Below are positions 37,365-49,850 of a stretch of 64,000 nt of DNA, in pieces (position 1 is the first letter of the stretch; each line of letters opens with the position of its first letter). The position numbers and the translations under genes are program-made. Below the pieces are notes generated by a model. That model did not search any database. It saw only the letters and a program-made list of their open reading frames with translations, and was not told the DNA's origin. The stretch is taken from the NCBI RefSeq assembly GCF_900182915.1, contig NZ_FXUG01000003.1, positions 186,001-250,000 of the forward strand, given 5' to 3'. Source of the stretch: Neorhodopirellula lusitana (GTDB taxonomy: Bacteria; Planctomycetota; Planctomycetia; Pirellulales; Pirellulaceae).

Positions 37365-38681
37365 ATGGACCTATTCGCACAACAAGAAGCCGATCATCTG
37401 TTTGCCGCCCAACCGTTGGCAGCACGGATGCGTCCACAAACACTGAAGGAGTTCGTCGGACAACACCACATTCTAGGCGACGGGAAACTACTCCAACGAC
37501 TCATCGCCAGCAAGCGAATCGGCTCAATCCTGCTACACGGACCTCCTGGATGCGGCAAAACCACGCTCGCTCGCTTGATCGCATCGGAAACCGGCTCGGA
37601 ACTGATCGCATTGAACGCGATCAACAGCGGCGTCAAAGACGTGCGGGCAGTGCTCCAAAAAGCGAACGACCAAGTCGCTGGCGGTGGCCCCCGACCGATC
37701 CTATTCATCGACGAGATCCATCGATTCAATAAGTCACAACAGGACGCCTTGTTGGCTGATGTCGAGAGCGGAATCATCGCCCTGATCGGAGCCACCACCA
37801 GCAATCCTTACTTCGCCGTCAATGGAGCCCTGATCAGCCGCAGCCAGCTATTCGCACTTGAACCGCTGCCGACCGAAGCGATGACCGATCTGCTACAGCG
37901 CGCGATCGCCGATCGTGAACGAGGGCTGGGGAACCGAGGCGTTACCGTCACCGACGAAGCAATCCAATTCCTCGCCAACGCGACCGACGGGGATGCCCGG
38001 CGAGCAATGGCAGCCCTGGAAGTCGCCGTCGAAAGCGTCGTCGAGTCGACTCAAACCGTGGACCTTGATGTCGCCCGTGAATCACTGACCAATCGCGTGG
38101 GCGGCTACGACGGAACTGGCGACGAGCACTACGACCTAGCCAGCGCTCTGATCAAGAGCATCCGCGGCAGCGACGCCGACGCCGCGATCTACTGGCTCGC
38201 ACGCATGCTTGAAGGCGGCGAGGACATCCGCTTTCTCTGCCGACGACTTGTGATCCTGGCCAGCGAAGACATCGGCAACGCCGACCCACAAGCACTGCTC
38301 CTGTCCGTCTCGGCCATGCAAGCGTGCGAAATGATCGGGCTCCCCGAAGCACAACTGACACTCAGCCAAACGGTCGCCTACCTAGCACTCGCGCCCAAGT
38401 CCAACGCCGCGACTTCCGCCATCAGCGCCGCCCGTCGAGATGTCCGAGAAAAGCAGATCATCCCCGTCCCTAAAATGCTTCGCTGCCAACACTACACGGG
38501 CGCCGAACAACTCGGGCACGGCGACGGATACCGCTCCGCCCACAACGAAGAAGACGGCATCGCGGACCTCGACTACCTAGGCGTTGACCGGCACTACTAC
38601 CAACCCGTCGACCGCGGACAAGAAGTCCAAATGGGCAAGCGAATTGAAGAACTCCGCCAACGCCTGCGACCTCAAAGCTAG
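37365..38681 (+). CDS. rarA: replication-associated recombination protein RarA (MgsA)
   Basis: This protein has 438 residues from ATG 37365 (MDLFAQQEADHLF). A longer frame upstream is antisense to the DUF1499 gene and Pro/Arg-rich, so it is rejected. AAA+ motifs: Walker A GPPGCGKTT, Walker B ILFIDEIHRFNKSQQDALL, sensor 1 IGATTSNP. The C-terminal tetramerisation domain ends with GYRSAHNEEDGIADLDYLG. It acts at stalled forks and binds SSB. Confidence 0.95.
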   Translation: MDLFAQQEADHLFAAQPLAARMRPQTLKEFVGQHHILGDGKLLQRLIASKRIGSILLHGPPGCGKTTLARLIASETGSELIALNAINSGVKDVRAVLQKANDQVAGGGPRPILFIDEIHRFNKSQQDALLADVESGIIALIGATTSNPYFAVNGALISRSQLFALEPLPTEAMTDLLQRAIADRERGLGNRGVTVTDEAIQFLANATDGDARRAMAALEVAVESVVESTQTVDLDVARESLTNRVGGYDGTGDEHYDLASALIKSIRGSDADAAIYWLARMLEGGEDIRFLCRRLVILASEDIGNADPQALLLSVSAMQACEMIGLPEAQLTLSQTVAYLALAPKSNAATSAISAARRDVREKQIIPVPKMLRCQHYTGAEQLGHGDGYRSAHNEEDGIADLDYLGVDRHYYQPVDRGQEVQMGKRIEELRQRLRPQS

Positions 38682-38730
38682 ATCGCGAGACAGTCCGAAT
38701 TGATTTCGGAACTAAGAACGGGGCAGGGCA

Positions 38731-38751
38731 GGGCGGTTACGAAAACCGCCC
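38731..38751. terminator. perfect hairpin between rarA and malQ
   Basis: GGGCGGTT pairs with AACCGCCC around ACGAA. It lies between convergent genes (rarA stop 38681, malQ stop 38917), directly after a GGGCA repeat. No T-run flanks it. Confidence 0.5.
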
Positions 38752-38916
38752 GTTGAAACCGCCTGTACAAATCGTACTAACAACCGGCATCGACCGATCA
38801 AGCGGAATCGATTGCCGAAGCTTCATCGACCAAGCAAGGCGAATCCACCAGCCAGAGCCGCACGTCGACATGAACCGCTCAATGGCCGCAAAAGCGTGGC
38901 GACCATCCGGCGACAC

Positions 38917-40422
38917 CTACTCGCAGCGACCCGCGTCATTCGTCAATGTTCTCAACTTGGTCGTGATCGGATCGGTAATCGCGTCGGCACTCATCCGCCA
39001 ACTCCAGTTGCCCTTCGCCTGGCCCGGCACATTCATCCGAGCCGCGTTCCCAAGACCCAACAGGTCCTGCATCGGAACGATCGCCGTGTCACTTCGCGAC
39101 TGCAACACAGTGTCAATTAGCTGCCAGTAAACCGGCTCGCTTTCGGTAATCCAAGCCTTCAATGGGTCGGGCGAATCAGTAGGCTTTCGAGTCTTCAGCC
39201 AACCCACCAAGGTCTCATTGTCGTGCGTCCCGGTGTAAGCCACCGAGTCTTCTGGGTAGGTGTTAGGGCGATGAAACTCATCATCAGCCGTATCAAACCC
39301 GAACTGCAACACCCTCATTCCAGGGAACCCTAATTGCAAACGAAGCTGGTGCACCTCCTCCGTAATCATCCCCAAGTCTTCCGCGATGAACGGCAATTCA
39401 CCCAGCACACGCTCTGCAGCGTCAAACGGCGCACTCATCGGCCCCTTTTTCCAGGCTCCCTCAATCGCAGTCTTGGCCGACGCGGGAATCTCCCAGTACG
39501 CCTCGAACCCACGGAAGTGATCCACCCGCAAGAGGTCAAACTGCCGTAACGCACAACCGAATCGCTTCACCCACCAGTCATAGCCCGTCGCCTCTAAAGC
39601 TTCCCAGTCATATTGCGGATTCCCCCAAAGCTGGCCCGTTTCGCTGAAGTAATCCGGCGGAACACCGGCGACCAAGGTTGGCTTGCCCTTTTCATCAACG
39701 GCAAACAAATTTTGATTCACCCAGACATCGGCGCTCTCATGTGCCACAAAAATAGGCATGTCGCCGCAAATCCGGACACCATTCTCGTTGGCATAAGCCT
39801 TCAGTTCACACCACTGACGATCAAACAGGAACTGCTTGAACTTTGAAAACTGGATCTCATCCGCCAGCATTTCATCCCAATCCGCGATCACGTCGGGATG
39901 TCGGGCAACAAGCTCCGCGGGCCATTTCGACCAATCTCGCTCATTTTGATTCCGCATGATCGCTTCAAATCTCGCGAATTCGTCCAGCCAATCCGCTTGC
40001 GCCACACAGAAATCACGAAAGGCAACAACCAGCGGATGCCCGTCTGTGCCGCTGAATCGCTCGAAAGCCCTCGCCAGCGAGCGTTCCTTGCGTTCGGCGA
40101 CCAAAGCGAAATCAACGTGATCCGCTCCCACTTCGCCAGGACTCAACTCGGGCACCTGCGATAACAGCCCGTCCCGGACCAGACGACTGAGGCTAACCAT
40201 CAGCGGATTACCGGCAAAAGCGGAATACGCGCTATAAGGCGAATTTCCCTCCGCTGGAGGCGAAAGCGGCAAAATCTGCCAAACGGATTGCCCCGCCGCC
40301 TTCAAGAAGTCGACAAACCGGTACGCCTGAGGGCCCAGGTCACCAATCCCGCCGTCATCCAATGACTCTCCCGGAAGACTGGTAATGTGCAGCAAAACGC
40401 CAGAAGATCGCGGAAATTTCAT
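38917..40422 (-). CDS. malQ: 4-alpha-glucanotransferase (amylomaltase)
   Basis: This is a 501-residue MalQ of glycoside hydrolase family 77. The N-terminal RSSGVLLHITSLPG and SPYSAYSAFAGNPLMVS are typical. The catalytic nucleophile Asp lies in LLRVDHFRGFEAYW, and the acid/base Glu in FIAEDLGMIT. Late in the protein is YTGTHDNETLVGW. It rearranges maltodextrins and links glycogen or maltose use to glucose. No other glycogen gene is adjacent. Confidence 0.95.
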   Translation of the reverse strand: MKFPRSSGVLLHITSLPGESLDDGGIGDLGPQAYRFVDFLKAAGQSVWQILPLSPPAEGNSPYSAYSAFAGNPLMVSLSRLVRDGLLSQVPELSPGEVGADHVDFALVAERKERSLARAFERFSGTDGHPLVVAFRDFCVAQADWLDEFARFEAIMRNQNERDWSKWPAELVARHPDVIADWDEMLADEIQFSKFKQFLFDRQWCELKAYANENGVRICGDMPIFVAHESADVWVNQNLFAVDEKGKPTLVAGVPPDYFSETGQLWGNPQYDWEALEATGYDWWVKRFGCALRQFDLLRVDHFRGFEAYWEIPASAKTAIEGAWKKGPMSAPFDAAERVLGELPFIAEDLGMITEEVHQLRLQLGFPGMRVLQFGFDTADDEFHRPNTYPEDSVAYTGTHDNETLVGWLKTRKPTDSPDPLKAWITESEPVYWQLIDTVLQSRSDTAIVPMQDLLGLGNAARMNVPGQAKGNWSWRMSADAITDPITTKLRTLTNDAGRCE

Positions 40423-41041
40423 GTCAGTTTTTATCGTTAGAGTCAGATAACGCCTCGTGAATATCGCTCAGCGCCCCTGATCTAGCTAGCCACCTTCCCC
40501 GCCAGCCAAAGATGCCCATTGTGTCACACAGACCCCCCATCCCAACACAACGGCCGTAAAACGAAGCGGCAACCCCCGCTAAAACCGGCGTCAAAATCGC
40601 ACCAGCACGAAGTCATTTTGACACAGAGCACAAACGGGACCAAATTCTCGCGGTTGCCCTTTGCGAAATTCCAATCAAGGGTTACATTTCTGGGTTGACT
40701 ATCGGCCCGGTCTCCCCTCAACGCGTCTCCCTGCACCTCCAAAACTGCCATTTTCTTCCTGGGATGCGAGCTTTTCGTGGAAATGTCCCCTCCGCGACCA
40801 GCCTGATTTTTTCTTCCAGGATGATTTCGTTTCGCAATCGCATCGACAAATTGTGTCGACTCGCGTGCGTCGAAGGTGTGGCGTGACAGCGAATTGCGGC
40901 GGCGTCCTGGCCCGATAGATGAACCCAATTTAGTCATCTCATCGCTCCGGCGTTGGACGGATCTGGCCGCATCGAATGGTGGCAGTTCTCAACCCAGGGC
41001 AGAGATGAGTTTGTTCTTCCCCGCGAAGGAGCTACCACTCG
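40423..41041. other. 619-bp control region between malQ and rpoB
   Basis: This divergent spacer contains no rplJ, rplL or other gene. It must hold the rpoBC promoter. The best plus-strand candidate I see is at 40661-40688. A perfect TTGACA at 40618-40623 with CAAATT 17 bp later is a second possibility. The leader to rpoB would be over 300 nt. Confidence 0.5.
40661..40688 (+). promoter_or_regulatory. candidate sigma-70-type promoter for rpoBC
   Basis: TTGCGA (40661-40666) and TACATT (40683-40688) are separated by 16 bp. The match is by eye only and rests on E. coli consensus. Confidence 0.25.
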
Positions 41042-44000
41042 ATGGCAACTACGACCCAGCGTCGACTTGAGCCTACCAGCATCCGTAAGTTTGGAACCGG
41101 CCTTGGCCAGTTCGAATTGCCTGATCTGACAGCACTTCAAACCGCCTCCTACTCCGCCTTTTTGCAAGAAGGCGAAAACCCGCTGGAACGTAAGCCAGAA
41201 GGTTTGGAGTCCGTGCTGAAGGAAATCTTCCCGATCAGCAGCTATGACGGGAACACGACACTGGAATACCTGCATTACGAACTGGGCAAACCCCGGTACA
41301 CCGTGCAGGAATGCCGTCAACTTCGTCTTACCTTCGGTCGCCCCCTGCGAATCTGGTTGCGTCTCAACCGCGAAGAACCCATCGAAGAAGAAGTCTATCT
41401 TGGCGACTTGCCAATCATGCTCGGTGGCGGTGAATTCGTCATCAACGGTGCCGAGCGGGTTGTTGTGAGCCAACTTCACCGTTCACCCGGTGTCGACTTC
41501 GTGCTCGAACAAGACACGACCACCGATCGCAAACTGCCTTCGTGCCGCGTTATCCCAGAACGTGGTTCGTGGATCGAAGTCAACGTGACCAAGAAGGACT
41601 CGCTGACGGTCCGGATTGACCAAAGCGGCAAGTTCCCCGCCACGATGCTACTTCGCGCAATGGACCCGAAGTACAGCACCGATGCCGAACTGCTCGAAGC
41701 GTTCTACGAAACCAAGACCATCAAGGTTAATGGTGGCGACGACGCGTCGAAACTTGAAAACAAGATCTGCGTCGACGACGTTGTCTACCCAAGTGGACAT
41801 GAACGTGCCGGCGAAATCATCGTCGAGCCAGGTCACAAGATCAGCACCGAACTTGCGGAAACAATCTGCGCCGCGGGCGTGACCAGCGTTCAAGCGATGG
41901 ACCTACCCAAGGTTCCGCTAATTTTCCATACGCTCGCCGAAGACACCACGGCCAGCCACGAAGAAGCGTTGCTGCGGATCTACCAGCGTTTGCGTCCGGG
42001 TAACCCGCCGCAACTGGAAAAAGCTCGCACCTTGTTCCAAGAGAAGTTCTACGACGACAATCGTTACCGCCTTGGCAAGGTTGGCCGCTTCCGCCTGAAC
42101 CGTAAACTCGGTTTGGAAGTGCCTGAAACCGAAATGTGCCTGCGTCCCGACGACATGATCTCGGCGATCCGGTACTTGATCGACTTGTTCGACGCGGACA
42201 GCGATGCGGAAATCGACGACATCGATCACCTCGGCAACCGTCGCCTTCGTACGATTGACGAATTGGCTAGTGAAGAACTCCGCAAGGGCTTCTTAAAGCT
42301 TCGCCGTACCGTCCAAGAACGAATGAGCGTCAAAGATGCTCAAGACATGACCCCACGTTCGCTCATCAATCCAAAGAGCGTCTCGGCGGCGATTGACTAC
42401 TTCTTCGGCCGTGGCGAACTGTCTCAGGTTGTTGACCAGACGAACCCACTATCACAACTGGCTCACGAGCGACGGCTGTCCGCGCTCGGCCCAGGCGGCC
42501 TGAACCGAAAACGTGCGGGCTTCGAAGTTCGTGACGTTCACATTTCTCACTACGGTCGAATCTGTCCGATTGAGACCCCCGAAGGTACGAACATCGGCCT
42601 GATTAGCTCGCTGGCGATTTTCGCGGGCGTCGATGATTATGGCTTCCTGATCACTCCATTCCGTAAAGTAGTGGACGGCAAGATCAGCGACCAAACCGTA
42701 TGGCTGCGTGCGGACGAAGAGGGCGAATCTTACGTCGCTCCTGCGGATACCGAAGTCAAAGACGGTGCCTTGGTTCCGGGCCCTAACCTGATCGCTCGAT
42801 TCCGCAGCGACTTCGAAATCGTGCTGCCCGAACAAGTGTCCTACATGGACGTCGCTCCGGCCCAAATGGTCGGTGTTTCGGCTGGCTTGATTCCGTTCCT
42901 GGAACACGATGATGCTAACCGTGCTTTGATGGGTTCGAACATGCAGCGGCAAGCAGTGCCGCTGTTGGTCGCCGAACCCCCGATCGTCGGTACCGGAATG
43001 GAACGCGAAGTCGCGAAAAACAGCTCGATGGTTGTGCGTGCTCGCCGGGCCGGCAAGGTCACCTATGCCGACGCAACTCGCATCGAAGTGGGCAGCGATC
43101 ACTACGCCCTGAAGAAATACCAAGGGCTCAACGAACGCACCCTGCAAAACCAAAAGCCTCTCGTCAACATTGGCGATAAGGTCGAAAAGGGCCAGATTAT
43201 CGCCGACGGTGCAGCGACCCGCTTGGGTGAACTGGCACTCGGCCGAAACGTGTTGGTCGGCTTCATGTCGTTCGACGGGTTCAACTACGAAGATGCGATC
43301 ATCATCAGCGAAGAACTGGTGCGGAACGACACTTATACGTCGATCCACATCGAAGACTTCGATGTCGAAATCCGGGAAACTAAACTGGGCCGCGAAGAGT
43401 TCACTCGCGACATTCCTAACGTTTCAGAAAAGGCACTTCGCAACCTCGACGAAACCGGGATCGTTCAAACCGGTACCTACGTCAAGCCTGGCGATATCCT
43501 GGTTGGCAAGGTCTCGCCGAAGAGCAAGACGGAACTGACACCGGAAGAAAAACTGCTGCACGCCATCTTTGGTCGTGCCGGTGAAGACGTGAAGAACGAT
43601 TCGCTAGAAGTGCCCTCGGGCATGGAAGGGATCGTCATCGACACCCAGAAATTCAGCCGCCGTATGAGCCTTGGCGAAGACGAGCGGAAGGAATTCGAAC
43701 GAGAACTGAAGCAGCACGAAACAGAAGGCAATGCTGAAATCGCAAGCACATTCGAGTCGCTCGTTCGCGACCTCGAAGAAGCTGCGGGCATTAAACTGAA
43801 AGACCCCACCGGGACGCCTTTGGCGGACGGCCAGGATCCAAAGTTCATCGCTGAACGGGCAACCGCCTTCCGTTTCGACCTGGTGCTAGAACAAGTCACC
43901 GACGAAGAAAAGAAAGCCGAAGTCGAGAAGGTCTACAAGGTTCAGTGGCAAAACGTTGAAAACGCAATCGATGAGCGTGATCGTAAGCTGAACTCCATGA

Positions 44001-44764
44001 AACGCGGTGACGAACTGCGTTCAGGTGTCCTTCAAATGGTCAAGATTTACATCGCGACCAAGCGGACCATCAGCGTTGGTGACAAGATGGCGGGTCGTCA
44101 CGGGAACAAGGGTGTGATCGCGAAGATTCTTCCGATCGAAGACATGCCCTTCCTGCCCGATGGCACTCCAATCCAAATCATGCTGAACCCACTGGGCGTT
44201 CCATCGCGGATGAACGTGGGACAGATTTTGGAAACTCACCTTGGCTGGGCCGGTGCGAAACTCGGCTTCCAAGCGATCACACCGATTTTTGATGGTGCGA
44301 GCGAAAGCGAAATCAACGATTGCCTAGCCGAAGCGGGCCTGCCTGCTCACGGGAAGATTCGGTTGACCGACGGTCGAACCGGCGAACCGATGGGCCAGGA
44401 AACCACGGTTGGCTACATCTACATGCTCAAGCTTCACCACTTGGTCGACGACAAGGTCCACGCTCGAAGCACCGGCCCTTACTCGCTGATCACCCAACAG
44501 CCTCTGGGCGGAAAGGCTCGCTTCGGCGGCCAACGCTTCGGGGAAATGGAAGTGTGGGCCCTGGAGGCATACGGTGCTGCGTACATCTTGCAAGAACTGT
44601 TGACCGTGAAGTCGGACGACGTCGAAGGACGTACCAAGATCTACGAGTCGATGGTCAAGGGCGAGAACACGCTCGAAGCCGGCACGCCAGCCAGCTTCGA
44701 CGTTCTAACGAACGAGATCCGCGGTCTGGCACTGAACATGCAGCTCGAGAAGCGACCTATCTAG
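41042..44764 (+). CDS. rpoB: RNA polymerase beta subunit
   Basis: This is a 1240-residue RpoB. The rifampicin pocket is intact, with sensitive-type residues at the E. coli D516, H526 and S531 positions (within [21 protein letters not shown]). [10 protein letters not shown] and [18 protein letters not shown] follow. The C-terminal [22 protein letters not shown] region and the clamp-binding end are present. AAGGAG lies about 10 nt before the ATG. rpoC follows after 229 bp, a wide gap for this pair. Confidence 0.98.
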   Translation: MATTTQRRLEPTSIRKFGTGLGQFELPDLTALQTASYSAFLQEGENPLERKPEGLESVLKEIFPISSYDGNTTLEYLHYELGKPRYTVQECRQLRLTFGRPLRIWLRLNREEPIEEEVYLGDLPIMLGGGEFVINGAERVVVSQLHRSPGVDFVLEQDTTTDRKLPSCRVIPERGSWIEVNVTKKDSLTVRIDQSGKFPATMLLRAMDPKYSTDAELLEAFYETKTIKVNGGDDASKLENKICVDDVVYPSGHERAGEIIVEPGHKISTELAETICAAGVTSVQAMDLPKVPLIFHTLAEDTTASHEEALLRIYQRLRPGNPPQLEKARTLFQEKFYDDNRYRLGKVGRFRLNRKLGLEVPETEMCLRPDDMISAIRYLIDLFDADSDAEIDDIDHLGNRRLRTIDELASEELRKGFLKLRRTVQERMSVKDAQDMTPRSLINPKSVSAAIDYFFGRGELSQVVDQTNPLSQLAHERRLSALGPGGLNRKRAGFEVRDVHISHYGRICPIETPEGTNIGLISSLAIFAGVDDYGFLITPFRKVVDGKISDQTVWLRADEEGESYVAPADTEVKDGALVPGPNLIARFRSDFEIVLPEQVSYMDVAPAQMVGVSAGLIPFLEHDDANRALMGSNMQRQAVPLLVAEPPIVGTGMEREVAKNSSMVVRARRAGKVTYADATRIEVGSDHYALKKYQGLNERTLQNQKPLVNIGDKVEKGQIIADGAATRLGELALGRNVLVGFMSFDGFNYEDAIIISEELVRNDTYTSIHIEDFDVEIRETKLGREEFTRDIPNVSEKALRNLDETGIVQTGTYVKPGDILVGKVSPKSKTELTPEEKLLHAIFGRAGEDVKNDSLEVPSGMEGIVIDTQKFSRRMSLGEDERKEFERELKQHETEGNAEIASTFESLVRDLEEAAGIKLKDPTGTPLADGQDPKFIAERATAFRFDLVLEQVTDEEKKAEVEKVYKVQWQNVENAIDERDRKLNSMKRGDELRSGVLQMVKIYIATKRTISVGDKMAGRHGNKGVIAKILPIEDMPFLPDGTPIQIMLNPLGVPSRMNVGQILETHLGWAGAKLGFQAITPIFDGASESEINDCLAEAGLPAHGKIRLTDGRTGEPMGQETTVGYIYMLKLHHLVDDKVHARSTGPYSLITQQPLGGKARFGGQRFGEMEVWALEAYGAAYILQELLTVKSDDVEGRTKIYESMVKGENTLEAGTPASFDVLTNEIRGLALNMQLEKRPI

Positions 44765-44993
44765 CCGCACGGCGGCTGAGTGACAAGCGATTGGTATCAG
44801 CCAATCGCTATGGTGACTCGAGCGGAAACGCCGCTCTTAAAACAATTGATCGTCGGGCCACGCCTGACTTATCGCGACGACAAGTCGCCCGAAACCTTTC
44901 AACTCAATCACGCTCAACGCTTCGGTTCCCACACCTCCACCACAGGTGTTTCCAAGCCACGAGTTAATAGCTACCAGCTAAAGGCTTTCTTCC
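44765..44993. other. rpoB-rpoC spacer
   Basis: This is a 229-bp gap with no gene. Near its end it contains GTTAATAGCTACCAGCTAAAGGC, an example of the dispersed spacer words seen around the tRNA cluster. Confidence 0.45.
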
Positions 44994-47900
44994 ATGTCAA
45001 TTGGCGAAACCAGCAACTACGATCGCATCAACGATTACGCATCGGTACGCATCTCGCTCGCCCGACCTCAAGACATCAAAAGCTGGTCGTTCGGCGAAGT
45101 CAAGAAGCCAGAAACGATCAACTACCGTACCTATCGCCCAGAAAAAGACGGCCTGTTCTGCGAACGGATCTTTGGTCCAGAGAAAGACTGGGAATGCGCC
45201 TGCGGTAAATACCGCGGCATGAAATACAAGGGCATGATCTGCGACCGTTGTGGTGTGAAGGTCACACACAGCCGCGTTCGTCGTAAACGAATGGGCCACA
45301 TCGAGTTGGCCGCGCCTGTCGTTCACATCTGGTTCTTCAAAGCAATGCCCTCGCGTTTGGGCAACTTGCTGGCGATGAAGACCAGCTCGCTCGAAAAGGT
45401 CATCTACTTCCAAGATTACGTCGTCATCGATCCAGGCGAAACTGATCTGGAATCGCTGCAGCTTTTGACTGAAGAAGAGTACCGCGCCGCCCGTCAACAA
45501 TACGGCCCCGGCTCTTTCGAAGCCGACATGGGTGCCGAAGCAGTTCGCAAGCTGCTCAACCGTCTTGATCTGGTGCCGTTGTCCGAACAACTTCGTATCG
45601 ACCTGGAAGAAACCGGATCGAAGCAGAAGAAAAAGGACCTGATCAATCGCTTGAAGATCGTTGAGTCGATTCGCGACAGCGACAACCGTCCTGAGTGGAT
45701 GGTGCTTGACGTCATCCCTGTCATTCCACCCGACTTGCGTCCGCTTGTGTTGCTCGACTCGGGCAACTTCGCGACGTCCGACCTGAACGACTTGTATCGC
45801 CGGATCATCAACCGGAACAACCGGTTGCGTAAGCTTGTCGACTTGAATGCTCCGGAAGTCATCATTCGCAACGAAAAGCGAATGCTGCAACAGTCCGTTG
45901 ACGCTCTCTTCGACAACAATCGCTGCAAGCGTCCCGTCCTGGGTTCGTCCAACCGACCCCTGAAGTCGTTGACGGACATGATTAAGGGTAAGCAAGGTCG
46001 TTTCCGTGAAAACCTACTTGGTAAGCGAGTCGATTACTCGGCACGTTCGGTGATCGTCGTTGGACCACGCCTGAAGATTCACCAATGTGGTCTTCCCAAG
46101 AAAATTGCGTTGGAACTGTACCAACCCTTCATCATTCGTCGCTTGAAAGAGCTCGGCCACGCCGACACGATCAAGTCGGCCAAGAAGATGCTCGAACGCA
46201 AAGACGAAGAAGTTTGGGATATCCTCGAGCAAGTCATCACCAACCACCCGGTGATGCTGAACCGTGCTCCAACGCTTCACCGGATGGGCATTCAGGCATT
46301 TGAACCGACCCTGGTTGAAGGCAACGCGATTCACTTGCACCCACTGGTTTGCAAGGGCTTCAACGCTGACTTCGACGGTGACCAAATGGCCGTCCACTTG
46401 CCGCTTTCGATCGAAGCTCAAGTCGAAGCACACACGCTGATGTTGTCGACCAACAACGTCTTCGCACCGTCCAATGGTAAGCCCATCATGAGTCCTTCCC
46501 AGGACATCGTCATGGGTTGCTACTACATGACCGTCGTGATGCCCGATCAAAAGGGCGAGGGCATGGTTTTCAGTGGCTACGAAGAAGTGGACTACGCATT
46601 GGCACAAGGTGTCGTTGAACTCCACTCGAAGATCAAACTGCGTTTGCCTAAGTTCCAAAAACTGAAGACAGACGACGAATCGGGTATCTACGGCGACACG
46701 ATCGACACCACCCCCGGGCGTGTTCGATTCAACGACATGCTTCCCGACGGGATGGATTACTACAACCGAGCCATGCGTTCGGGCGACCTCGCCAAGACGA
46801 TTAGCGATTGCTACCAACGTCTCGGTCGTCGTCCAACCATTCACCTGCTCGACGACATGATGCAGATGGGCTTCCGCGAGTCCACTCGCAGCGGCCTGTC
46901 CTTTGCGACGGATGACTTGGTCACCCCCGACACCAAGCTGAAGTTCATCAAGGACGCTGAAAAAACGGTTATGAAGCACAAGAAGGCTTACGACCGCGGA
47001 CTGATGACCGGTAAGGAACGATACAACCAGGTTCTTGACGCATGGACCCACGCTCGTGAAGAGATCACGTCGGACATGATGAAGGCGATGGAAAATGACA
47101 TCCGCGAAGGCGGTTGGTACATTAACCCTGTGTTCCTGATGTCCCACTCCGGTGCTCGTGGTGGTATTGAGCAAATTCGTCAACTCGCCGGTATGCGTGG
47201 TTTGATGGCGAAGCCAACCGGTGAAATCATCGAGACCCCCATTAAGGCCAACTTCCGCGAAGGCCTGTCGGTACTCGAGTATTTCAGTTCGACGCACGGT
47301 GCTCGTAAGGGTCTTGCCGACACGGCGTTGAAGACCGCTGACTCGGGTTACCTGACTCGTAAACTCGCCGACGTTGCCCAAAACGTGGTTGTCACGATGC
47401 ACGACTGCGGTACCACTCAGGGCATCACCAAGGGTGTTGTTTACCGTGGTGAAAAAGTCGAAGTGTCGCTCGCCGATTCGATCAATGGTCGTGTCAGCCT
47501 GAAGTCAATCGTTAACCCGATCACCGACGAATTGATCGTGGGTGCGTCGGAGATGGTGACGCCCGAGATCGCTCGTAACATCGAACAAATGGGCCTGGAG
47601 AAAATTCAGGTCCGCACGCCGATGGCTTGCGATGCTCCCCTGGGCGTATGCCGTTGCTGTTACGGCATGGACATGGCGACGGGATCGATGGTCGAAGAGG
47701 GCATGGCCGTCGGTATCATCGCCGCTCAGTCGATCGGTGAACCTGGTACTCAGCTGACCATGCGTACCTTCCACATTGGTGGTTCGGTATCCAAGCAAGT
47801 CGAAGAGTCGGACATCAAGTCAGGTCGTGACGGGGAAGTTCGCTTCACTCGCATGAAGGCTGTGACCAACACCGAAGGCCGCGACGTTGTACTAACGCGT

Positions 47901-49283
47901 AATGGTCAAGTCATGTTGGTCGATGACCGTGGACGGGAAATCGAGTCCTACGACATCCCAACCGGTTCGACCTTGATGGTCAAAGAAGGCGATAAAGTCA
48001 CCACCGGCCAAGTTCTTTGCGAATGGAACCCGTACTCGATTCCAATCCTGTCGGAAGTCACCGGTAAGATCCGCTTCGAAGACGTGGTCGAAGGTGAAAC
48101 CATGCGTCTTGACCGCGAGGCCTCCGGTAACACCCGGATGACAATCGTCGATCACAAGGGTGACCTTCACCCTCAACTTGTGATCGAAGATGGCGAAGGT
48201 CGTCCATTGCACGCTCAGTACCTACCTGAACGTGCGACGATTTCGGTTAAGGAAGGCGAGCAAATCGCACCAGGTGCCGTGCTTGCTGAAATGCCTCGTG
48301 AAACCGGCGGTGTTTCGGACATCACCGGTGGTCTACCTCGAGTTACCGAAATTTTCGAAGCTCGTAAGCCGAAGGATCCAGCCGTGATCGCCGAAGTCGA
48401 TGGCGAAGTGGAAATCCTTAGCGAACGAAAACGTGGCAAGCGAACCATTATCGTCCGCAGTGAATCCGGCATCGAACGCGAACACCTCGTTCCTCACGGT
48501 AAGCACTTCTTGGTCCACACCGGCGACATCGTCAAAGCGGGTCAAGCGTTGGTCGACGGAGCACTTGTGCCTCACGACATCCTGCGAGTGACCGGGGAAG
48601 AAGCCGTGCAGCAATACCTGCTTCACGAAATCCAACAGGTCTATCGCAGCCAGCGTGTGGAAATCAACGACAAGCACGGCGAAATCATCATCGCCCGTAT
48701 GCTTCGTAAGGTGAAAGTGGAAACCGCCGGCGACACCAACCTGTTGCCAGGCAGCGTGATGGACCGTTTCCACTTCCGCAAATCCAACCAGGAGATGCGG
48801 GGTTGCTTGAAGATCGCCGATCCAGGCGATACCGACTACACCGAAGGCACAATCGTTCCGAAGGAAGCGTTGGAACAAACCAACGCCGAAGTCGAAGCGA
48901 TGGGCGGCACGATCGCCAAGGGCAAACGCTGCAAGAGTGCAACGGCGTCGACTCAGTTGCTTGGGATCACCAAAGCTGCTGTTCAGTCGAACTCGTTCAT
49001 CAGTGCGGCGTCGTTCCAAGAAACCACCAAGGTATTGACCGAAGCTGCTCTGGCAGGCAAGGTCGACAAGCTGGTCGGGCTGAAAGAGAACGTCATCCTG
49101 GGTCACTTGATCCCAGCGGGGACGGGTTTCCGAATCTTCCAAGAATCGGAAGTCAACTATCGTCGCGAGGCCCTCGAGGAATTGGCCGCTGCTCCGGTAA
49201 CCGCTCTGGAAGAGTCCTTCCCACTGCTAGGTGGTGACGGGGAAACGGCTGACACCGCCGCTTCATCGGGCGACAACAACTAG
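44994..49283 (+). CDS. rpoC: RNA polymerase beta' subunit
   Basis: This is a 1429-residue RpoC. The N-terminal zinc ribbon holds two pairs: CACG (CxC) and CDRC (CxxC). The catalytic [14 protein letters not shown] near residue 457 holds the three Mg-binding Asp. The second zinc site uses [11 protein letters not shown], with an earlier Cys in MHDCGTT. The trigger loop and bridge helix region ([26 protein letters not shown]) is complete. The C-terminus ends in an acidic Thr/Ala tail. A canonical terminator follows 30 bp later. Confidence 0.98.
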   Translation: MSIGETSNYDRINDYASVRISLARPQDIKSWSFGEVKKPETINYRTYRPEKDGLFCERIFGPEKDWECACGKYRGMKYKGMICDRCGVKVTHSRVRRKRMGHIELAAPVVHIWFFKAMPSRLGNLLAMKTSSLEKVIYFQDYVVIDPGETDLESLQLLTEEEYRAARQQYGPGSFEADMGAEAVRKLLNRLDLVPLSEQLRIDLEETGSKQKKKDLINRLKIVESIRDSDNRPEWMVLDVIPVIPPDLRPLVLLDSGNFATSDLNDLYRRIINRNNRLRKLVDLNAPEVIIRNEKRMLQQSVDALFDNNRCKRPVLGSSNRPLKSLTDMIKGKQGRFRENLLGKRVDYSARSVIVVGPRLKIHQCGLPKKIALELYQPFIIRRLKELGHADTIKSAKKMLERKDEEVWDILEQVITNHPVMLNRAPTLHRMGIQAFEPTLVEGNAIHLHPLVCKGFNADFDGDQMAVHLPLSIEAQVEAHTLMLSTNNVFAPSNGKPIMSPSQDIVMGCYYMTVVMPDQKGEGMVFSGYEEVDYALAQGVVELHSKIKLRLPKFQKLKTDDESGIYGDTIDTTPGRVRFNDMLPDGMDYYNRAMRSGDLAKTISDCYQRLGRRPTIHLLDDMMQMGFRESTRSGLSFATDDLVTPDTKLKFIKDAEKTVMKHKKAYDRGLMTGKERYNQVLDAWTHAREEITSDMMKAMENDIREGGWYINPVFLMSHSGARGGIEQIRQLAGMRGLMAKPTGEIIETPIKANFREGLSVLEYFSSTHGARKGLADTALKTADSGYLTRKLADVAQNVVVTMHDCGTTQGITKGVVYRGEKVEVSLADSINGRVSLKSIVNPITDELIVGASEMVTPEIARNIEQMGLEKIQVRTPMACDAPLGVCRCCYGMDMATGSMVEEGMAVGIIAAQSIGEPGTQLTMRTFHIGGSVSKQVEESDIKSGRDGEVRFTRMKAVTNTEGRDVVLTRNGQVMLVDDRGREIESYDIPTGSTLMVKEGDKVTTGQVLCEWNPYSIPILSEVTGKIRFEDVVEGETMRLDREASGNTRMTIVDHKGDLHPQLVIEDGEGRPLHAQYLPERATISVKEGEQIAPGAVLAEMPRETGGVSDITGGLPRVTEIFEARKPKDPAVIAEVDGEVEILSERKRGKRTIIVRSESGIEREHLVPHGKHFLVHTGDIVKAGQALVDGALVPHDILRVTGEEAVQQYLLHEIQQVYRSQRVEINDKHGEIIIARMLRKVKVETAGDTNLLPGSVMDRFHFRKSNQEMRGCLKIADPGDTDYTEGTIVPKEALEQTNAEVEAMGGTIAKGKRCKSATASTQLLGITKAAVQSNSFISAASFQETTKVLTEAALAGKVDKLVGLKENVILGHLIPAGTGFRIFQESEVNYRREALEELAAAPVTALEESFPLLGGDGETADTAASSGDNN

Positions 49284-49312
49284 TCGGTTAGCCCTAGCAC
49301 GAGAATTATCTG

Positions 49313-49347
49313 AAAACGCCATGTTAATTTAGCATGGCGTTTTTTTT
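49313..49347 (+). terminator. intrinsic terminator after rpoC
   Basis: AAAACGCCATG pairs with CATGGCGTTTT around a short A/T-rich loop and is followed by eight T. This is a canonical Rho-independent terminator 30 bp after the rpoC stop. Confidence 0.95.
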
Positions 49348-49700
49348 GATCTCGACCGAAAGCAAGTGACAATGGAGCCACAAAAGCGTACTAACCTAGG
49401 GTGAACTCTTGACCCACGTCAGTGCCTGCCTAAAGTGTTCAGGAACCTGGAATTCGCTAAGTGCAAGAAATTCCGTGGTGATTTCCAGAGTTTCGGAATC
49501 CATCGCTTTCCCGCCGGTTTGTGTGCGCAAACAGTCAACGGTGCAACCTTACTTAGTACCATTTGGGTAAATTCAGTCCCCAATCAGATGGTTGTTCCCT
49601 AGTCCATTCCATACAACCGATACATTCGCTATCTTATCCAGAAGACTTACCGTCCCAAGACGATGAGTTCATTTCTAACACGAAATAGACCGACAAATGC

Positions 49701-49720
49701 TCAATGTGATGACACATTGA
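49701..49720. promoter_or_regulatory. 20-bp palindrome, candidate operator
   Basis: TCAATGTG and CACATTGA are perfect 8-bp arms around ATGA. The size and symmetry fit a dimeric regulator site. It lies 334 bp before the methyltransferase start. The regulator is unknown. Confidence 0.4.
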
Positions 49721-49734
49721 ATCCGCCAAAATTC

Positions 49735-49750
49735 GCAGCCTGGTGGCTGC
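49735..49750. repeat. short inverted repeat
   Basis: GCAGCC and GGCTGC pair around TGGT, 15 bp after the 20-bp palindrome. It could be a hairpin in the leader or a terminator stem without T-run. Confidence 0.45.
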
Positions 49751-49850
49751 GGCGTTTGAATGGACACCGAAACCGTGGTTGGCTTCAAATTCACAACTCC
49801 TATTGTCATTCGTACACTATTCCGATTCAATAACGTATCGTACCCGCGCA

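Noticed and set aside
40524-40937. Minus-strand open frame of 137 codons between malQ and rpoB
   Set aside because: The composition is non-protein-like, with no domain or ribosome-binding site. The region is better explained as the rpoBC control region.
46014-47402. Long open frame antisense to rpoC (462 codons)
   Set aside because: It lies wholly inside rpoC and its product is His/Val-rich without domains. It is a shadow of the real gene.
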